This document shows positions 1 to 7,350 of a stretch of DNA of 14,948 bases, in pieces. A program made the position numbers and the translations under genes. The number at the start of each line of letters is the position of its first letter. Position 1 is the first letter of the stretch. The notes below the pieces were generated by a model. The model saw only the letters and a list, made by a program, of their open reading frames with translations. It made no database searches and was not told where the DNA came from. Source of the stretch: Goniomonas avonlea (lineage: Eukaryota; Cryptophyceae; Goniomonadida; Goniomonadaceae); contig QUTJ01031689.1 of assembly GCA_003573635.1 (NCBI GenBank), positions 1 through 14,948 on the forward strand, in the 5' to 3' direction.

Positions 1-101
1 GACTGGAATAGGATGGAGGGGGAGGGCGGATGGAGTCCACTCCACTCCAGTCCAGTCTGTTGCTTCCCTGCCTCCTCCCTTGGCTGACACTCACACTCCA
101 G

Positions 102-555
102 GCTGCGGAGGCAGATGTATTGTTCCTTCCCAAAATCGGCAAGCGTGAGCGGGGCAAGCAAGTGTATACGCTCGGGAAACTGCTAGTGTACCTCGATAAC
201 GACGTGATGTATGTGCAGCAAAAGGCGGCATGGCAAGCGGTGCGTGGGTTGGTTGTGTACTCCGAGGCTGTCAGAGAGACCAGGAGGTGGGGGGAGGGGG
301 GGGGGGCTCCGTGGAGAGATAGATTTCTGATGCAAGTCAAGTCAACGTCCGAGTGGCTTCTTGATTTCGCAGGCTAGCACCTGGTTTCTGGTGTATTTCT
401 GGTGTATGTTGTATGCGTTTCTGGTGTATGTTGTATGCACACTTCTGGTGTATGCTGTATGTGTTTTCTGGCGATTGTTCCGTGGACTGGCTCAAATTCT
501 GACGTGTTTGTCGCAGATGTCTTTGGAGGCGGCGCTTGCCCTGGCACGCAAGTAA
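102..555 (+). CDS. 3' end of an unrecognised protein gene (partial, last two exons)
   Basis: I do not recognise this protein. A probable acceptor (CTCCAG, ends 101) opens an exon in frame GCT GCG GAG, reading AEADVLFLPKIGKRERGK and continuing through a hydrophobic/aromatic stretch (LGKLLVYLDNDVMYVQQ) to about 269. A last exon follows acceptor GTCGCAG at 517-555 and encodes MSLEAALALARK and a stop. A GT at 270 joins the two in phase 0, but its donor context (GCT|GTCAGA) is weak; GT at 252 or 255 also keeps phase. The better-looking donor at 287 (GGAG|GTGGGG) breaks phase. The intron carries a short tandem repeat. The 5' part lies outside the window. An AATAAA 24 nt after the stop supports the 3' end. 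Confidence 0.4.
384..472 (+). repeat. Short tandem repeat inside the last intron of the first gene
   Basis: The phrase TTTCTGGTGTATGTTGTATG recurs about four times with small changes and a period of roughly 22-24 bp. It sits in the interval read as the last intron of the gene ending at 555. All frames through it give low-complexity Cys/Trp/Val-rich peptides, which fits a non-coding repeat. Confidence 0.7.
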
Positions 556-578
556 CTCAGAGGGCGTTGCCACTAACC

Positions 579-584
579 AATAAA
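579..584 (+). terminator. AATAAA polyadenylation signal
   Basis: A perfect AATAAA lies 24 nt past the stop codon at 553-555, a normal distance for a compact protist gene. It supports that reading frame as the real 3' end. Confidence 0.6.
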
Positions 585-686
585 CAATCCAGTTTGAATC
601 TTCAGCCTGCATTCGGTCAAAGCACCTGCCATGGAAATAGTATACAAATTTATGGAGACAGGCGTTAGCGCTTGGCCGGCACACAG

Positions 687-725
687 CCGACAGCGCGCCA
701 GCGCTGTCGGGTCATGGAGCTCCAT
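687..725. repeat. Two adjacent palindromes: GC-rich hairpin and a 12-bp palindrome
   Basis: At 687-710 a perfect 10-bp inverted repeat (CCGACAGCGC / GCGCTGTCGG) is separated by only GCCA, so single strands could fold into a strong stem-loop. Three bases later, 714-725 is the perfect 12-bp palindrome ATGGAGCTCCAT. They lie about 100 bp beyond the polyadenylation signal of the upstream gene, in a stretch with no coding frame I can support. No function is assigned. Confidence 0.75.
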
Positions 726-871
726 TCAGTGATTGTGCGCTGAGTCACAAGTCAAAAAAATTAGGGCCCACACCGGCGCTTGACCACACGTGAGTTTGGT
801 GGTTGACAGGAAAAAGCAAAAATACAAGGCGCGCGGTGAGGCCCGCTAAGGCACCAGGTGCACACAGCGAA

Positions 872-1363
872 CCGTTAGCGTCCAGCGATAGCGGTTGACT
901 GGCAGCACTCGCGACCCGCGAACAACAACTCCCCGTCCACCTGGTTGCTTATCACGGTAACGCCCGCTCAGTCACCCGACAACCGTTAGCGTCCAGCGAT
1001 AGGTGGCAGTTCGACTCACGACCGGCCGCCTCCCCGTCCACCTGGTTGCTCGCCCCTGTGTGCCCGCTAAGGCAACGCCCGCTCAGCCACCCGACAACCT
1101 AACGCTGGATGCGGTCCGCCCGCTCAGTCACCCGACAACCCTAGCGCTGGACGCGGTTGACCGGGAGACAGCGCAGCTCGTCTCACGACTCAACGCCCGC
1201 TCAGTCACCACCGTGAGCGTCCAGCGAAAGCTCGCTCAGTGCTAGTTTAGTGTTCAGCGATAGCTCACTCTCCGCGCCGAGAGATGCCCGCGTGACTGCC
1301 CGAATCACGTAGTGTGCAGCGATAGGGCGAGCTCGCTCCGCGCCGGTTAGTGTTCAGGAAGAC
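872..1363. repeat. Complex tandem and interspersed repeat block in the convergent intergenic region
   Basis: The gap between the gene ending at 555 and the one ending at 1506 is built from recurring modules. CCGTTAGCGTCCAGCGATAG occurs at 872-891 and 983-1002, with diverged copies near 1211, 1246 and 1309. CCCCGTCCACCTGGTTGCT occurs near 932 and 1033. A 24-bp module beginning CGCCCGCTCAGTCACC is at 961, 1076 and 1117, with a shortened copy at 1195. The order is kept, giving a higher-order unit of about 111 bp. The open frames here are the by-product of a GC-rich repeat. Confidence 0.8.
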
Positions 1364-1505
1364 CTCAGTCCGGGCACGTCAGGAGCAAAAGGGAGCACAC
1401 TCGCTGCTCACCGCCTGGCCCTGGTTCGCGGTGAGGTTGCTGCGCCCTGTGCAACACGGCCCGGTCCGGACGGACCAACGCGCGTGATGATTCAGTTCAA
1501 TACCA

Positions 1506-2586
1506 TCACAGCCCGGAATCACGATCGAGCAGGCCAGCGCGCTCTCCACTGGGGTTGGCTTCGCCTGTTGCGCGCGACTTTGCAAACAAAACTCCGTCCT
1601 GACGAATGTTTCAGCGCGAGGCCACTTGAAAGAGTTCAATCCCAAAAGCACCCTCACTCAGATCCAACTTCATCACACTCACCTGGATGAGCTTGAACAG
1701 CTTCTGCCACTGCTCGACGTGAGGAACGGCATCTGGCCCAAAAGGCACCTTCGCCACAAAGACCTTGTAACCGATGCCTCCTAGCAGATAGGCAAGGATA
1801 ATCAGAGCAACACTGCACGTTCAAGTCAGAAAGGTTTTGAGAAGACGCTGTTGCAGGCGTCTCAAGTAACAGAAAGGAGCGTACATGACAGCAAAACTCC
1901 ACCCCCCAGAAAGATGGCCCAGGTGACCCCCCCCGGTGCAGGCGTATGATGTCGGCCACACAACAAGGAACTCGCAGTTTCCGGTAATAGTCGATGGCTG
2001 ACCCACCCCTGCCTCGGGGTTGCATTCAAACCGATAGGTTATTGAGCGGAAAGTCTTGGCGTCGCACTGGACGCCGTCGCCGTAGGTCAGAACGACACCT
2101 TCTCCCTTGCCTGTACGAAAGTCAGCTCAATCCCAGGCAGACGATGCCACACACCAATTTCCTGCCAAGTCGCGTCCGTTAGAGAACCAAGCGAATAACA
2201 CATGTGGTCGGTTCCCTTCAGATAAGTCTGAAAAGCAGGAGATGGAGGGGAAGGCGGATCCTCCTGACATGCAGGTGGCATCGACACGGTGTCAGCGCAC
2301 ACATTGAAATAATAATCGTAGTCTTCTGTATTGTCATGAAGGTGACGATCCTCGCCTCTGCGAATCAGGTCACACAAATCCACACGACCACGACCACTCA
2401 CGTCTCGCGGGAGAGGGGTGTGAAATCGTAGCTGTTGCCACTTGGAGCCTTCCACCGACAGCTCGCCACATCTGATGTGCGAGGACCCACCCCAGTTGGT
2501 CCCATGCCTGGTTGCGCACTGGCAGAGCTTATAGAGGCGAAGGCCAGCGTTACCAAGACCCCGACGCCCAACAGGCACTTTGCCAT
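1506..2586 (-). CDS. MRH-domain type I membrane protein (Atg27 / mannose-6-phosphate receptor-like)
   Basis: Exons on the - strand: 2586-2402, 2357-2155, 2110-1885, 1812-1683, 1598-1506; introns of 44, 44, 72 and 84 nt, all GT-AG, giving 278 aa. A signal peptide (MAKCLLGVGVLVTLAFASIS..) precedes a lumenal domain with eight cysteines (43, 82, 92, 115, 145, 159, 175, 187) in MRH-like spacing: CRW..SYDFTPL, YYFNVC, CYSLG, GVVLTYGDGVQC, YRFEC, then a closing C-x11-C pair. A membrane span (about 200-220, GGWSFAVIVALIILAYLLGG) leads to a short tail with the PHVEQW..L..L..DG pattern typical of Atg27/CD-MPR-like proteins and an acidic dileucine E267-R-A-G-L-L272. Expected role: cargo or membrane sorting among Golgi, endosome and vacuole/autophagosome. 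The joined frame and tail match make the exon model firm; Atg27 versus receptor orthology is open. Confidence 0.87.
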
Positions 2587-2714
2587 GACTCCTCACACAC
2601 GCTGAAAAAATGTGAGCAGTAACGATTTATCTGCCTCATAAGCACAAACTGTAGTCGATACTGAGTTTCGGTTAGGGAGGGAGATGAGTTCAGGACTTTC
2701 CAGATCGGAACACA
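2587..2714. promoter_or_regulatory. 128-bp divergent (head-to-head) promoter region
   Basis: Only 128 bp separate the start codons of the - strand MRH membrane-protein gene and the + strand phosphoserine aminotransferase gene, so both promoters must share this interval. No clear TATA box or named factor site was recognised; the call rests on gene positions. Confidence 0.55.
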
Positions 2715-5159
2715 ATGAGCAAGCCGGAGGTGATCCGCTGGGTCCTCTCCAACAGATCCTGACTTGTTTGACAGACGCGCCCTGCCAACCCAAACTTTGG
2801 ATCTGGTCCGACTTCCAAGCGGCCGGGTTGGACCATCGAGGCGCTCAAGGATGCCCCTGTGGGGCGGTCGCATCGTTCAGATCTGTGCAAGGGAAAGATC
2901 GTCAAGGTAGTTCCCTTGTGTCGTGACCTATGTTCACCCTGCGCAGGCCATGGAAGACTGTAAGAGACTTCTTGAGGTACCCGACGATTACATCATTGGC
3001 ATTGTTCCAGGCAGTGACACTGGCGCGTTCGAGATGGTGTGTCAGAAAACGAGGCAATTGAGTCTGACTCGGTGCAGGCTATGTGGTCTCTCCTCGGGGA
3101 GCGGCCGGTTGATATTTGCTGTTGGGAAACCTTTGGCAAGGGGTACGTGCTGTAGCATTGTTGTTTTTCTCACCGTGTGGATAGCTGGCTCACCGACGCT
3201 GTGTCGGAACTGAAACTTGAGGTCTGCAAGTTTGAGGCAGAGTATGGCGCGCTACCTGATCTGTCAAAGACCAACCCTGACCATGATATAATTTTCACCT
3301 GGTAAGTGCTGCTGCTCTTCCGAATTGGCCCTAATCATTTTGGCAGGAACGGCACGACGTCGGGGGTGAAGGTGCCCAACGGAGACTGGATCTCGGACGA
3401 GCGCAGTGGCCTGACTTTGTGCGACGCGACCTCCGCTGTGTTTGCAATGCCCATGCCCTGGAACAAGCTTGATGTAGTTACTTTCAGCTGGCAAAAGGTG
3501 CGCCAACGCATCATTGTTCTCAGGCTCATTCCCTGTTAGGTACTGGGTGGTGAAGCCGCACACGGTGTCCTCATCATGAGCCCTCGGGCGGTTGCACGTG
3601 CAACCAACTACAAGCCAGCGTGGCCGATTCCAAAGATCTTTCGCCTCACAGCGAAGGGTGTTTTCCTGCATGATGTACGTGGATCTGCCCGTCCCAAAGC
3701 AGCTTCAAGACTAACCCGAGGATTTCCAGGTGTTTAAAGGCGGCCCAATCAACACTGTGTCGATGCTCTGCGTTGAAGATTTCCTGGACAGTCTCAAGTG
3801 GGCGGAGGCGAACGGTGGTGCGCGTGGACTGATTGCGCTCTCGGAGGTATCAACCTTTTGCGTCTTTACTTCTGCGGGTCATTGCTTCGGCGGAGCATGC
3901 CTCTCGTCCCCCCCCCCTCTCTCTCGCTCTCTCTAACAAGTGTCGCAGGCCAACCTTGCTGTTCTGGCAGATTTTGTGGCAGCGAGGCCCTGGATCGACT
4001 TTTTGGCGGTACGTTCGTTGTTTGGATGACTGACTGCCCCATGTCTGTCGTTGTCTCAGTTTGTGTAGACGGTGACGGTGCCATGTGCTTCAGTTTGTGT
4101 TGATAGTGACGGTGACTGGCTGCATGTGTCTCAGTTTGTGTTGGTGACGGTGACTGATTGCCCCCTATCTGCCGGTGGCTGCCCCTCCCCCCACACACAC
4201 ACATATCTATAACTCTCGGTGACAATGACTGACTCCTCCCCTCATCGTGCCACAAGGTCGGACCCGTCAGGCACGATCACCGACACAACAGTCACTGTCA
4301 CTGTCAACCCGTTGTTTGACAGTCACACGGTCACCCAATGGCAAGCGTGTCCCGCAGAAAGACCAAGCTGTTCGCTCTAACACGAGCGTTTGTGCTCGCA
4401 ACAGTCACTGTCACTGTCTAACACCCGCGTTGGACAGTCACACGGTCACCCAATGACAACGTGTGTCCCGCACAGTCACTGACTCCGCTGTTCGCTCCAA
4501 GCCGAGCGTGTTTGTGCTCACAACAGTCACTGTCACTGTCAACACCCGTTGTGAAAGTCACGGTCACCCAATGATAACGCGTGTCCCGCAGAAAGACCCC
4601 GCTGTTCGCTCCAATACGAGCGTGTGCTTCACCCTGACCTTGCCCCCCGAGAAGGTACGAGACTTGTCAAGGCCATCTGGATAGTTTCGCGACTACAGAC
4701 AGCTACAGACCAGCTTGTGAAAGCGATCTGGATTCTGTTTCGCGACTCCACAGCTACAGGCAGCTATGAGACGTGTGAAAGCGAGCTGGATAGTTTTGCG
4801 AACTCCAGACAGCTGCAGACAGCGACAGGCGTCACGTCCTGTGCTGCGATAGTATCTGAGGAGGAGTGCCTAGGCTCCAGGGATGGTGTTCACGAAGAGA
4901 TTCATCTAAAAGAAGTTTTGTGGGAGAAGCCTGTCTCACTCGCGCCTGATCACGCTCGAGGGATCACTAACGCCACTGTCACTGTCAGATCAAAGCCATG
5001 ACCAAGCTCCTCGCCGCCGAGGGCGTAGCGTATGACATCGACGCCTATCGTGACGCTCCTCCCGGCCTGCGCATATGGTGCGGAGCTACCGTTGAGGCCG
5101 CCAACCTGAAAGCGCTACTGCCGTGGCTGGACTGGGCCTTCGAGACCGTGTCGGCCTAA
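2715..5159 (+). CDS. serC: Phosphoserine aminotransferase (PLP-dependent, alphaproteobacterial/Methanosarcina-type SerC)
   Basis: Converts 3-phosphohydroxypyruvate plus glutamate to phosphoserine plus 2-oxoglutarate in serine synthesis. Exons: 2715-2729, 2775-2906, 2947-3036, 3078-3142, 3185-3301, 3347-3497, 3540-3674, 3730-3846, 3949-4008, 4592-4654, 4989-5159; total 371 aa, the family's usual size. Landmarks: [68 protein letters not shown], the PLP lysine K190 in TFSWQK, then [40 protein letters not shown] and [16 protein letters not shown] near the C-terminus. Introns 1-7 are 40-55 nt. Introns 9 (583 nt) and 10 (334 nt) are swollen by tandem repeats; intron 9 contains copies of the next exon's start. 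The start is set by the short first exon spliced into RPANPNF. No clear organelle targeting peptide precedes the conserved start. Confidence 0.93.
4053..4165 (+). repeat. Tandem repeat A in serC intron 9
   Basis: Three imperfect units of about 36-40 bp share CTCAGTTTGTGT (or CTTCAGTTTGTGT) followed by GTGACGGTGAC. Units begin near 4053, 4087 and 4127. GTGACGGTGACTG (4106, 4144) and the related GTGACAATGACTG (4219) are near-complements of the CAGTCACTGTCAC core in the second repeat block downstream in the same intron. Confidence 0.7.
4285..4632 (+). repeat. Tandem repeat B in serC intron 9, carrying copies of the exon 10 acceptor and exon start
   Basis: Units of about 115-118 bp start at 4332, 4447 and 4565 (each with CACCCAATG), preceded by a partial unit at 4285-4331. 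Each has a version of GTGTCCCGCAG followed by exon-like sequence ending in GCTGTTCGCTC-AA-----GAGCGT. The last unit is the real junction (exon 10 from 4592). Unit 1 keeps a perfect CCCGCAG acceptor at 4350-4356 and still reads [12 protein letters not shown], against [12 protein letters not shown] in the real exon. Unit 2 is altered just after the acceptor (CGCACAG then TCACTGAC). Between units runs CAGTCACTGTCACTGTC. Confidence 0.85.
4663..4830 (+). repeat. Tandem repeat in serC intron 10
   Basis: Three imperfect units (starts near 4663, 4714 and 4772; period 51-58 bp) have the pattern CTTGTGAAAGCGATCTGGAT, then a TTTCGCGACT-like segment, then ACAGACAGCTACAG. They fill the first half of the 334-nt intron before the last serC exon and begin eight bases after the donor. 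The frame through them is not the frame of the flanking exons, so they are read as intronic. Confidence 0.7.
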
Positions 5160-5787
5160 GTTGTGTGCCATGCGAGTGCAGTAAACTCCGGTTTCCTCTC
5201 CTTGTTTCCACCCCTTTGATTTCCACTAACACCGGTGACACTGATAACTCCGGTTCACACACCGTCGGTTGAAACTAGCGCAACTCCACGTCGAGGTTAC
5301 AGGGGGCGCATGGTGCTTACGTCGGACTGTGTCTGTGGCTCTAGTGCCTACTTCCTGTCGCTGGTTTATAAACCAGCGGCTGGTTTAGATCAGCTGGAAA
5401 AATCCATTAGAGATATCTATCAACTGGCACGTGCCGCATCATCATTTGATTACTGCTGGTTTGCATTGATTATGGCTGGTTTACAACAAGTAGCACTAGA
5501 GTTGCACTACAGGGGGGTGACAGCTCAAACTGGTGACACAGGTTCAAAAGATATTCCAGAAGTCACACCGCGGCCTCCTGCATCACCTAGCATGCCTGGT
5601 GGCACGGGTTGGGGGGCGTCTGTCTGGACAGCTTGCGTTCCAATCATGATCACGTGTTCGTGCCAGCTTGTCAACCAGCCAGGGGACACGTTAGCGTTCA
5701 CGTCAGTGAAATATGGGTTGTGCCTGGTGCGTCACGCCCGTTGAGTGTCCGGTACGACAAGCAGCCGCGTACAATAACACTCTGTAT
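5160..5787. other. Convergent intergenic region with palindromes and short repeats; no gene supported
   Basis: This lies between the stops of serC (+) and the coiled-coil gene (-). It contains two copies of AACTCCGGTT (5184, 5246), a perfect 20-bp palindrome CGCTGGTTTATAAACCAGCG (5359-5378), and four GCTGGTTT copies (5360, 5379, 5455, 5475) arranged as two pairs 19-20 bp apart. A 169-codon open frame on + (5235-5744) crosses it but has no recognisable domain and is built partly from these repeats, so it is not called. No AATAAA was found for either flanking gene. Confidence 0.6.
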
Positions 5788-7350
5788 TCATTCTTGAAGG
5801 TCGGACTGGGACGCGGCTGCGTCCTTGGCTGCCTGCGCGCGCTCCGCCTCAGCTGCCTTGACAGCTTTGGCCGCTGGTTGGCCTGACAACTGTCGCAGCG
5901 CGGCCACTTTGCTCTTGAGAGAGGCTTGCGACGCCTGCGGTGGCGTGTGAGAGCCTGGCCTGTCACTTTGCTCTCTCGAGAGAGAGAGGCTTGCGATGCC
6001 TGCGGTGGCGGGGTGAGAGACTGGCTGTCGCAGCGCGGCCACTTTGCTCTCTCGAGAGAGGCTTGCGATGCCTGCGGTGGCGGTGTGACAGACTGGCGCG
6101 CCGCTCCTAGATAGTGTTCTCGGGAGAATATAAAGCGCGCGGCTCCTAGCTAGCGTTCTCGCAAGGGCAACGCTGTGTATCGGTGAGGCATCTCGAGGGA
6201 GCTTGTGGAGTCGTGTTTAGCTTTCGTGGTCAAGTTGTATCCTCTATTACATTTGTCACTGGCAAAGAGGGTTTGCACACCTTAACTTCATCCTTGGCGC
6301 GGTCAACCGCGAGCTGTGCCGCGAGCACGGCGGTTTTCCTTCGCAACAGTGCTTCTTCGTTCCGCAAACCCCACACCTGTGTGCGATCGGCTCAGTAATG
6401 GTTCTGGGAGAACTTCTGGGAAAGATTGCCGTCGATTATGATGAAACGGTTGTGATTCAACAGTGTAAGTGGAGCCTCACCTCGGCAGACAGTAAATTCT
6501 CAGCGGGAGTGCCAACAGCTTTCGGCAGTGGAGCCTTTCGCTTCGTGTTCGCCCGAGAATGCACTTGCTTATCACCAACGACCTTTTCTCCCAACCTCGA
6601 CAGTACACGTTGCAGCTCGTGCGCTTGCTTCCTGACAAGAGAAGGATCGGAGCCCTTCGCGTGCAAAAAAGCAGGGAGCTCCCGGACCAACACCCTCTCA
6701 ACAGGGAGGGACTTTGAACGTACACGCTTAGGAACATGGGACAGGTGTGACTTGGATGCAGTATGATGTGACGGGGGGTGATAAGCAAGGGGTCGCTGAG
6801 TATGAGCCACATCAGCAGGTTGTGACAGCCTGGCCTTGGCATCCCGGATCACTCTCCGCAGCTGGGCAGCATTGCGTTTTTCCGCGAGAAGATTCTGGTT
6901 TGCACGCCGCCTGTCCTGTTTCCCCTGGATGACATCATTGTTTGCCTGCTCCTTCAAACGATTAGCAAGATCCAGATGCTTGAGCTCTTCTTCCTGGTCA
7001 ACTCTTTGTTCCCGCAGGACGCTCGCCCTCTTTGCTTGGAGAACAGCCTCATCGTGTTTCAAGTGAGAGAGGCGAATTCCAACAAGTTGAGCATGGGCCT
7101 CAGCTCTGTTCAATTTCGCCTGGGAAATTCACCATCAATCTACGCTCGCAGAGTCATTTTGTTTGCGGATTACCTCAGAGCGAAGGACGTGCGACGTGGC
7201 AATTTCCAAGCGACTTCTGTCCAGCACTCGCTCGGCATAAGACTCACGAAGTTCCACTTGAGGTGTTTCTGTTGTGAACGCCACAACAAACACCGCGACG
7301 ATGACGGCCGCAGGCAGGACAAGGACCCGAGGAGCCAAAGCCCTGGCCAT
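5788..7350 (-). CDS. Unrecognised coiled-coil protein with N-terminal signal anchor
   Basis: Exons: 7350-7174, 7119-6481, 6376-6281, 5934-5788 (introns 54, 104 and 346 nt; every join phase 0), giving 352 aa. The start ATG is followed by MARALAPRVLVLPAAVIVAVF, a basic N-terminus plus one hydrophobic helix (about 8-26): either a signal peptide or a type II membrane anchor. Residues about 30-150 are charged and heptad-like (rich in E, K, R, L, A; e.g. DEAVLQAKRASVLREQR), predicting a long coiled coil. A basic, Ser/His-rich linker (about 150-200) follows, then a second helical region, and the last exon gives an Ala/Lys/Glu-rich helix ending SQSDLQE. Whether the linker hides another intron is undecided. 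The last intron carries copies of the start of exon 4. No family is recognised; function unknown. Confidence 0.62.
5891..6096 (-). repeat. Tandem repeat spanning the last intron/exon junction of the coiled-coil gene
   Basis: Three units of about 65-70 bp: 5891-5959 (real junction), 5960-6025 and 6026-6096. On the - strand each contains CACCGCAG, an acceptor, followed by GC(G/A)TCGCAAGCCTCTCTC and GCAAAGTG. The unit nearest the gene end supplies the real exon 4 start (5934). The two upstream units lie inside the intron and replace CTCTCTCAAGAGC with the perfect palindrome CTCTCTCGAGAGAG (5971-5984 and 6047-6060), which shifts the frame relative to the real exon. Confidence 0.85.

Noticed and set aside
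1003-1245. 80-codon open frame on +
   Set aside because: It consists entirely of the GC-rich tandem repeat block; the peptide is repeat-derived.
1616-1682. Reading through the CAG|GTGAGT donor of the MRH gene to a stop at about 1616
   Set aside because: The intron has strong ends (GTGAGT..GTCAG) and splicing restores the family tail DGVLFAKS, with a dileucine signal, in phase.
1925-1940. Possible one-base frameshift in the run of eight G (- strand) of the MRH gene
   Set aside because: An alternative frame looked membrane-like, but only the eight-G frame keeps phase across intron 3 and gives GGWSFAVIVALIILAYLLGG.
4247-5001. Open frames through serC introns 9 and 10
   Set aside because: Their frames do not match the flanking exons, and family alignment joins exon 9 to 4592 and exon 10 to 4989 in phase.
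5235-5744. 169-codon open frame on + between serC and the coiled-coil gene
   Set aside because: No recognisable domain; it runs through a perfect palindrome and repeated GCTGGTTT motifs, and lies in a convergent gap where 3' UTRs are expected.
5891-6096. CRISPR-like array (regular repeats of about 65-70 bp)
   Set aside because: Only three units with no unique spacers, in a eukaryotic gene; the unit spans an exon junction.
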